NCBI RefSeq assembly: GCF_002865645.1
Contig: NW_020194588.1
Span: forward strand, 912,092 to 976,091
DNA length: 64,000 nucleotides
Direction of reading: 5' to 3'
From: Hyaloscypha bicolor E
Taxonomy: Eukaryota; Ascomycota; Leotiomycetes; Helotiales; Hyaloscyphaceae
The notes beneath the pieces were generated by a model, which saw only the letters and a program-made list of their open reading frames with translations, searched no databases and was not told the DNA's origin. Positions 55,664-64,000 of the stretch are shown piece by piece; within the stretch, counting starts at the first letter, position 1, and each line of letters begins with the position of its first letter. Both the position numbers and the translations under genes were made by a program.

Positions 55664-58600
55664 ACTATATCCTCTTTCTAGAATCTTATTTCTAAGATCT
55701 ATTAATTTATTCTAGTAAATATTTAATTAATTAATTATTTAATTAAGATAAACTTCTAGTATTTTAGGAAGTAGTTTTACTAATATAATTTAAATAATAG
55801 ATATAAAAATTATCTAATTAGATTAGAGCTAAATAAGTAAGAAAGAAAAGTAATTATATACTAGATATAAGAGCTAGCTAGTAATTATAATTTCGTTTAG
55901 GATCTAAATATTCTAATTAGCTTAATCTAAAGTATTAAAATACTATTCTATAAAATTAATACTATTTATTAAATCTTGTATTAGAATAATCTAAATAGCT
56001 ATATAGAAAGAATTTAATAAATATTTATATAAGAAACCTATATAAATATTTCTCAGGTTCTAGAAATTATTTATAGACTTCTAAAAGTATATATTAATTA
56101 GTTATACTAAATTCCGATTAGAACTAGTATAAAAACTAGTAATTAATTCAGGTAGTTTTCTATTTCTATAAAAGAATCTTTTTATATTACTATATATTTT
56201 CTTTTTTTCTAATAATTATATATATAATAACTTCTTCTATTATTACTTTCTAGCTTTTTCTTCTATTTTTTTTCAAGTCTTTTTTAATTATTTTTAATTA
56301 ATTCTATAATATCTTTTTCTAGCTTTATTATTTACTAATATAATTACAAATATAAAAGTGATTTTATAGCCTTCTTTTCTATTACTAGTAGATATTTGAA
56401 ATACTTTAAGTATTTACTTATTAATTCTTTTATCTTATATATTATAATATCTAGTAAAAAGAATTATAACTATTATAATAAGAATTCTAAATCTTATATA
56501 TTAGTAAGTTCTTTAGCTTTAATATCTATTAAAGCTAATATAATTTCAGATTCCTTACTATTTATTAGAAGCTTACTAGTTCTAGAAAGATATTATTATA
56601 ATTTTTAAGAAATTTCTTAAAGAATATTCTAAATAGTATTATATTAATATAAATAATACTATTAATTAGATTTTCGAAAACTAGAAAAATACTAGTAAGC
56701 TTTGAAATTCTTTTTTCTGTCTTAATAAGGCAGAGAATAATACTATTTAGATTAGTATTCTAAAAATAAGTTTTTTCTAATATATTTAGATACTTACTAA
56801 TTCCTTAAAGAAATACTATAAAGTCTATTTTTAAGATATTAATTTTATTACCAAAACTACTACCGAGATTACTAAATAGTTTATTACTAATATTTTAAAT
56901 ATTAATAATATAATATTTATAGCTATTTAGAACTTGATTTTAGAAGTTCGGGTTTTCTATAAAATATATATAGCTATTATAAGTTCTTTATTCACTTTTC
57001 TTAATATTTTTAATACTAATATTATTATAATATAATTATATTCTATTAAGAGATAAGTAGATTCCGGAAAATATTAGCTAATTCTTTACTAAATTCTAAA
57101 TAAAACTAGTATTTAGTATTTTTATTTTAGAAATTAGAAATTTATAAGAATTAGAGTTTATTTATTTGAGATATCTATAGCTAGTTTACTTATAATAAAT
57201 CTTTCTTAATTCTAAATCTTTTTCTAATAATTTAAATATAATTTTTATAAGCTTTAATAAAATTCTAAAAAACTTTTATAAGTAAAAAAATCTAGAAAAA
57301 GAATATTTCTATTATTATTTCGGACTTTTTCTTAATTATTTAGGTTCTTTTTTTTTTAAATAGCCTTTTTCTTAGTAATTCAGAATTCTTTTTAATCTTA
57401 AAAGATTATTAAAAGATAATTTCGGATTCTAAGCTATAATTTTAGTTATATAATTTCAGAAATTTCTTGAAATTTTCAAGATTAGAGAAAGTAAATAACT
57501 AGATATTATAATTTTTAGGCTAGGCTTTTTATTTAATTAAATACTATTACTTCTTATTTCCATTATTTTATTAGTAATTAATAATAGCCTCTATTTCTTA
57601 TTCTTATTTTTTATTATTATTTACTAATTCCGGAAGTTCTTTAGAAAAATACTAATATAGCTTCTAACTTTTTTTTATTATATATTTTTTAAAAAGAGAA
57701 ATATAAAAAGTTAAATATAAATAATTATATATATTTAGTAGTTCTAATTTATATATTAAATTACTAATATATTTAAGAATTCTAAATAGATTTATAAATT
57801 TTAGCTTAAGCTTTTTTAGAATAATATTTAGCTAATTAGTATTTATTATAATAGATTTCCCGATTATTTTATATATAATACTATAAATTCTTAAGCTTTT
57901 TCTATTCTATTTTAAGGGTTTCTAGCCTCTTATATATAGCTAGTATTTCTCTTATAATTCTGTTTTTAGGATTTTATAAAAGTTAAAAATAATATTTATA
58001 ATATATATAAAAAGATATATTTTATAAAACCTAATATTTTAAGTTATTATATATAAATTCTATAAAAAATAATTTCTTAAACTAGTTATTTTTTTTAGTA
58101 TTATAATAATATTTTAAATAGTATTTCAGAATCTAATTTTACTTTTTTATCTAATTATTTATCTAAGAATAATAAGCTATATTTAAATACTATTTATATA
58201 TTAAATAGAAATAAAAAACAGACTAGAATTAGCTAGTAAATACTATTTCTTAATTAGAAATAATTTTATTAGAGAAGCTAAAAATTAAAAAAATATATTC
58301 TTATATAATTTTAGTAAGCTTTAGAAAATTAATAGTTTTATAATATATAATATATCTTACTATTTTAGAGTACTAATTAATAACTATAAGAATTATATTA
58401 AAATCGGAATCTTTTACTAGATTCTTATATAAAAGTAAACCTATAATAAAATTTATAGAAATTTTATTTCAGGATTTCTTAAGCTATAATAAACTACTAA
58501 GTAGATTATATAGTAAATACCTCTTTATCTTAACTCTCTAATAAATATTATATTTTTAATAATAATTATAAATATCTCTTTTTATATTCTTCTAATATTA

Positions 58601-61600
58601 GAATTTTTTAAGAAGCTCGAAAGTCTTTTCTATTCTATAATATTTGGCTATTAGATTATTATAATAAAGCTTTATAACTTCTTAATATAGAGCAGAATTA
58701 TTAGATATAATAATTTTTAAATAATATCTAAATAGGCCCGAATTATTTTTCTAGATTTCTTTTTTTTTAGTAATTCTTTTACTAAGCCTTTATTTTATAA
58801 TATTCTAATATCGAGAATTATTTCTCTAAGCTATCTAAATAATATCTAGAAGGAATTTAGATAAAAAAGCTAGTATTATAGCTCTTTTAGTAGCTATATA
58901 TATTTATATATAGGGAATTAGATATTTATAACTATCTAATTTAAAAACTCGGGAAACTAAGAAATCTTTAATTTTATTAAATAATATAATTATAAATACT
59001 TTTATTATTTTAGCTATAGTAATAAAGCTTTTAAGGCATTTTCTTATATCTTATTTCTTAACTAATTCTATAATTAAGGAATCTATAAGATAATCTATTT
59101 ACTTGTTTTATAATAAATATCTTTTTTTAGCTATTATAAATATAATAAATATTAAATAATACTTATTTTAAAAAGGAAACTTTTTAGATATTTATAAGAA
59201 CTTTTAAATTATAATTATAAAAGCTTTCTTTAGTTTATTCTAAAAGATTAAAAGCTAAGTTATATTAATAGAACCTTTTTTATAATTAGGCCTTTTATTA
59301 GATCTATTTACTAGATTTGAGATGCCTCTATAATAAATAATATTAAAATTATATATTATAAGATATATTATTTAATATATTTAATAGCTTTCTAGATACT
59401 TTATTTCTATAAAGTATTAGAGGTTATTATAGTCTATAATAACTTCGATTATAAATCTGGACTCTTTAAAATAATAGTACTAATATTTAAAGACTTTAAT
59501 AATTATAAGTAGTTCCTTATTATAAATATTATAGTTATATTTAGTTCTAGAAAGTTTCCGGAACTAGAATATTACTAAATACTAGTATTTTTTCGGGCTA
59601 TTACTAGAATTAATTTATTATAAAATAGTACTAGTAATTACGAATTTTAATATATTAGTTTTAATATAAATTCTCTTAGAAGAATTAAAATAGACTAGAA
59701 TAAATATTATAATAAAAGCTTTTTTTAAAGTTTTAAAGCTTTTAGCTACTTTATTTATTTATATAAAGAAACCGGATTTCTGGCCCTTTTCTATTTCTTT
59801 TAAAAAATCTATTAAGCCTATAATTATCTGAGAATAATAATAAATAAATCTATAATAGAAATTAATAAATCTAAGAAATACTTAAATATTATAGAATAAT
59901 TCTGGTTCTAGCTATTTAATAATATTATAAATCTATTTAGAATCTATATAAATATTTTCTATTCTAATAAGAAAGCCTAAAAATTCGACTTTCTTAATAT
60001 TAAACTTGTATTTACTAAGTTTATAAAATAAGTTATTTTTATATAGCCTAATAAATATCTAGTAAATATAATTATAATATTTATTTTTATTTCGAGAATA
60101 AATAAGAATATTATTTAAATAAATAATTATAAAATAATTTAGAAGTTCTATAAATATAATATTAATATATATTTAAAATATAGCTAGTATATTAGCTAGC
60201 CTAAAAAATATTATAAGATATTTAAAATAGTTATAATAAGTTCTAAAAGCTATTTTCTATTTATATTTTTTATAAATTCTTATTTAATAATATATATTCT
60301 TAAGATCTAGCTTTATAAAGATCTTAGTTTCTCGAAGCCGGTTAAGAGTCTTATTAATAAGAGAAAGCAGATACTAATTCTTAATTATAATTTAATTAAG
60401 TCTATAATAATTAATATAAAGATATAGTCTTTTATTTTTCTTAGAAATAAAAAGAATAAATATTTCTACTAAGCTTTTATTAGGCCTTATTTAATATTTA
60501 TAAAGTATATTTTATAAATATAAATATAATACTTCTAGTTAGGTCTCTAATAGATTATATAAAAGTCTATACGGAACTATACTATCTATATTAATAGAGT
60601 ATTTAATACTACTAAAATTAGGAAGTTCTAAAGCTTTATTAAAATTAAAAACTTTTAAAAAGTCTTTATATTTATTATTCCGGAAATAAATAAATATTTC
60701 TAAGATTTCTTTCCAGAAAATATTAATTTACTATATTAAAAACTTCTATTTAGTATTACTAAAATTATATAATAAAATAGAGATCTAGTAACTATTATAA
60801 ATATATAAAGCCTATTATCTAGAATAGTTATATTTGCCTTTAATTAATAATAAGACTTAAAATACTAGCTTAAGATACTAATTAAGCTTCTTACCGAATT
60901 CTTTTAATATTAGAATCTTAATATTATTAGGCTATATAAATATATATATTTATTATTTCTTAATATAGTTTATATATTATATAAGAGTTATTTTATAAAA
61001 TTCTATACTAAAAACGAGACTATAAGAGCTAATATTCTTATATTTATAGAATTAAAGCTTAAAAAAATATATCTTATTATAATTATTTATAATAAATACT
61101 TTAAGATTATAGACTTAATAGATTTTAAATCGATTTTTATAAAAGATTACAAATTCTTAATTATATTTAGCTAAAGTAATAAAGCCCTAGCTTTAAGTCT
61201 AATTATTATTAAGGAAGTTATAGTCTAATCCGGTATTATTAAATCTATTATATATTTTTAAAATATCTATTTCTAGCTATATTAATCTTATTTAAATAGT
61301 TATATAAAATAATATATCTTTTTTATTATAGCTAAAATTATTAATATTTAAGATTTAGCCTTTTCTTTTCTTTATTTCTTAGAAGAGTTTCCTCTAAAAT
61401 ACTTCTCTATAATAATAGTATTAATTTGCTTTTATAAATATCTTAACTTTTCTATAGTTTTAGCCTTATTAGGGTTTTACTAAATCTATTTAATATACTT
61501 GAAATACTTTATATTTCCTAAAAAATATTCTTTCTATTTATAAGTCTAATAAACTATATCTGAAATAGAACTAGTATTCTATTAAGGCTTTAAAAAGACT

Positions 61601-62848
61601 AAAGTATTATCTGAGGTTTTCTTATATAATTTCCGGAATTTATTCTTTCTTTTTTAATAGCCTTATAAATTAAAATTTACTAAATTAAAGTTCTTAGAAA
61701 TAGAATTGCCTTTACTAGACTTTCCTGCCTTTATTTTTCTTAATTTGAGATAAGTAGTATATTCTGCTTTCTAAGCTTTTTAAGCTATTTAGAAACAGAT
61801 ATTACTTTATTTCCTAAAAGAATAAATATAAATATCTAATAAATTTTATAATTAGATAAAATAGTATTAAAAGTCCGAATTCGGTCTCTTTTAGAATATA
61901 GGTTCTAGTTAACTTTAAAACTAATTATCTGAATATATAACTTAGTAACTATTTTACTATTTTTCTAATAAAGATTTCGGAGTTCCTTAAAAGTATTTTA
62001 TTAATGAGTTTAAAGTATTTGAAATATATTAGCTAAATAGGCCTTAAATTACTTCTAATAAACCTTATATAATAGTAGGCTTTATTTTATTATAGCTTTT
62101 TAAGTATTATAAGATTCGTTTCTAAAAGTACTTATAATAGAATTAACTCTAGAAAAGTATTTATTATAAGTCTAAGATTAGGTTCTAAAACTACTTTTTA
62201 AAAAGATATAAATGTTTTCTATTTCTTAAAGAACTTTCTATAATATAAGTTAGATATCCGGATTTTAAGAAGCTTTTTTTGGTTTAAATATATCTTTAGA
62301 ATATTATATAATAGCTTCTAATAAATAGTATTAAGATTACTTTTAAAGCTTATTATATTAGGAAAGAAAATAAGTTCTAATTCTATTTCAGGAAGTTTTT
62401 TAGTAAGAATTACTAAAGAAAATAAAATAGATTTATAAATAGAGTTTCTATAAAATATAGTAAACTATAAGATATTTCTAAAAGTATTTTTATATTACTC
62501 TAATTATAAAATATACTAATTAATTATATTTACTAATTCTTGCTTTTATTAGAGTACTTTAACTTTAGTATATAAGCTTTATTCTATAGTTTAGGTAATA
62601 TTAACTTAAGTATTAATCTTAGTATCTTAATTATTACTAGAATTATTTCTATTATTATTACTGGCTTTTAGAAGCTTTTAAGAGGCTCTATTAAAAGTAT
62701 TAGACAAGCCTTTATTATTACCCGTATTAGAATTAATCTAGTTAACTTCCTCTATAGAAATAGCTCTAGTAAGAAATTATATATTTTGCAGATTTCGAGA
62801 TATAATTACTTATTAAACTATTTCCTTTAAGAGTAAAGAGATTAGCTT

Positions 62849-63145
62849 ATAAGGTATTTATTAGTAGATAATAAGATAATAGAATAAATTAGTGAGTTAT
62901 AAAACTATAATATTAAATTTAGTATAGAACTAATCTCTATTTCTTTTATAAGGTTTAGGGAAGCCTCTTCTAAATAGAAAGCCCCGATAATATATATATA
63001 ATTAGTAATTTATAAGCCTAATATATATAATATAAATAGTAATTAGTTATAATATTAAAGGGCCACTAATTTCTTTAATTAATACCTATAATATCCGAGG
63101 TTTATTATATATTCTTAAGTTATATATAACCCTATATATATTATA
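62849..63145 (-). repeat. LTR of element C (5' in element orientation)
   Basis: Second copy, with an insertion of about 30 bp relative to the left LTR around 62868-62900. Confidence 0.8.
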
Positions 63146-64000
63146 TTATAAATATATTATATAATTTCTATATCTTTAATTTATATTTCGAGAACTATAA
63201 AATAATATTAAATATAAAGAAATAATTAATACTAGAGCTAAAATTAATATTTTTCCCGAAAGAATCTCTAGAAATATTAGTAAAATAGTATATAATATTA
63301 TAGATTATTAAATATTTATTATTACTAGTACTAAATTTGAATTTATAAAAATAATAAAGCTTAGAATTAAAGTTATAAATAAAATAGAATATAAATTTTT
63401 TTTTTTCTAATTAAAGAAATTCTAAAAATCTTATTTAGTTAATTATTTTTAATAAAAATAAAAATAATAGTTTATAGAATAGAAGATTTACTAATTTTAA
63501 AAATAATTAGAATATTTATACTATTATAATTATTTTATTTTTAAAGAATACTAGAAAGCAGAAAAAAAAAATAATTTAAGAATATTAAGCTTCTAGAATT
63601 AAGGAATTAAATAATATAAAACCGGAAACTAAAAATATAAAGAAAAAATAAAGCCTAATATTATAACTAATAGTAATATTAGAGGAAATAGGAAAATACC
63701 GGGATTTTTTATAAATTCTTTTATTTTAAATTCGAAAGTTTAGGAAATTAATAATATTTTTAAAGAAACTAAAATAGAAAAGGCTTTAGTTAAAGTATTA
63801 TTAAAAGTAATTCCGGATTTAATAGAAAAAGAAATAAAAAGAATAATAAATAAAGATATTTCTAAAAAAGAAATAAAATAATATCTTTTAATAATAAGAA
63901 AATATATTTTTAAAGTTATAAAATCTAGAATCTAAAACTAGAAAGAATTCTGAAATATATAAAAATTCAAGAAAGGTATTTTAGAATACTAGATAAAAAA
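63146..64000. other. AT-rich relic after element C
   Basis: RIP-type sequence reaching the window edge. It may be the continuation of the element that element C entered. No domain is readable. Confidence 0.45.

Larger units (their letters stand above)
55395..63145 (-). mobile_element. Ty3/Gypsy element on the minus strand, RIP-inactivated (element C)
   Basis: Direct LTRs lie at 55395-55663 and 62849-63145. They are alike along their whole length; the right one has about 30 extra bases near its start. On the minus strand the pol order is readable: reverse transcriptase in about 60300-60490 (LYLYINYYRLN, INKTLNRLRETKIFIKLDL), RNase H in about 59400-59640 (KELLIIIKVFKYY, IEVIIDYNNLxYF) and integrase core in about 58300-58520 (ISINFIIGLLL, FNIILIVINxYSKIVRYI). 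Many stops, so no protein. Span 7.75 kb. Confidence 0.85.
51546..64000. repeat. AT-rich, RIP-mutated retrotransposon block (right)
   Basis: Same composition and stop density as the left block. One 70-codon Tyr/Asn/Ser-rich frame at 56396 is chance. Two retrotransposon systems are readable: an LTR-plus-gag piece on the plus strand and a whole element on the minus strand (listed separately). No host gene seen. Confidence 0.92.

Noticed and set aside
56396..56608. 70-codon frame in the right AT-rich block
   Set aside because: Composed almost only of Asn, Tyr, Ile, Ser and Lys, as expected by chance in RIP sequence; it lies inside element C on the opposite strand.
1..64000. CRISPR array, bacterial operon or prophage
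   Set aside because: Short spliceosomal introns, RIP and eukaryotic families throughout; no spaced direct repeats of CRISPR type.
1..64000. tRNA or rRNA genes
   Set aside because: A few GTTCGAAT-like strings occur (for example 30311), but no cloverleaf could be built around them, and no rRNA-like conserved blocks were seen.

Overview
The window looks like a piece of a filamentous ascomycete genome (Pezizomycotina; Leotiomycetes is my guess, not shown). A gene island of about 39 kb (roughly 12.5-51.5 kb) lies between two very AT-rich blocks (1-12.3 kb and 51.5-64 kb). The blocks are rich in TpA and full of stops, yet both decode, with stops, into Ty3/Gypsy retrotransposon proteins. This is the usual footprint of repeat-induced point mutation (RIP). 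The genes carry short GT-AG introns, mostly 37-114 nt, and include typical Pezizomycotina families such as a HET-domain protein, a large DUF3433-type membrane protein, an Old Yellow Enzyme and a Zn2Cys6 factor.

Left block. A complete but RIP-mutated chromovirus (3243-10567) has direct LTRs of equal length (309 bp) and is interrupted by a solo LTR of a second family (7033-7338). Fragments of other Gypsy copies lie on both sides (1-640 and 10640-11720). Right block. An LTR of that second family plus a gag remnant (51799-55394, + strand) is followed by a Gypsy element on the minus strand (55395-63145) with its own LTR pair.

Gene island, left to right: a two-exon Cys-rich protein at the border; a HET-domain gene; a GABA-type amino acid permease broken by a one-base frameshift; a truncated cytochrome P450 pseudogene; prefoldin subunit 4 (four exons); an MFS transporter split in two by a 3.2-kb insertion; a 1400-residue DUF3433-type protein with nine Cys repeats; a group of small two-TM membrane proteins, one a frameshifted paralogue of its neighbour; a four-exon membrane protein; APC10/DOC1; a small membrane protein; an NADH:flavin oxidoreductase; a zinc-binding protein; a single-pass membrane protein; and a Zn2Cys6 transcription factor with splice-site problems.

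The most notable item is the insertion in the MFS gene (about 25256-28436). It carries one three-exon gene for an 869-residue tyrosine recombinase with all catalytic residues visible (R216, H370, R373, H404, Y417) and five C-terminal C2H2 zinc fingers. It resembles a Crypton-like or captain-like element, is not RIP-damaged, and ends within a few bases of points where the transporter frame breaks off and resumes. Housekeeping genes (prefoldin 4, APC10) sit intact among at least four decaying accessory genes, which suggests a dynamic, repeat-bordered compartment.
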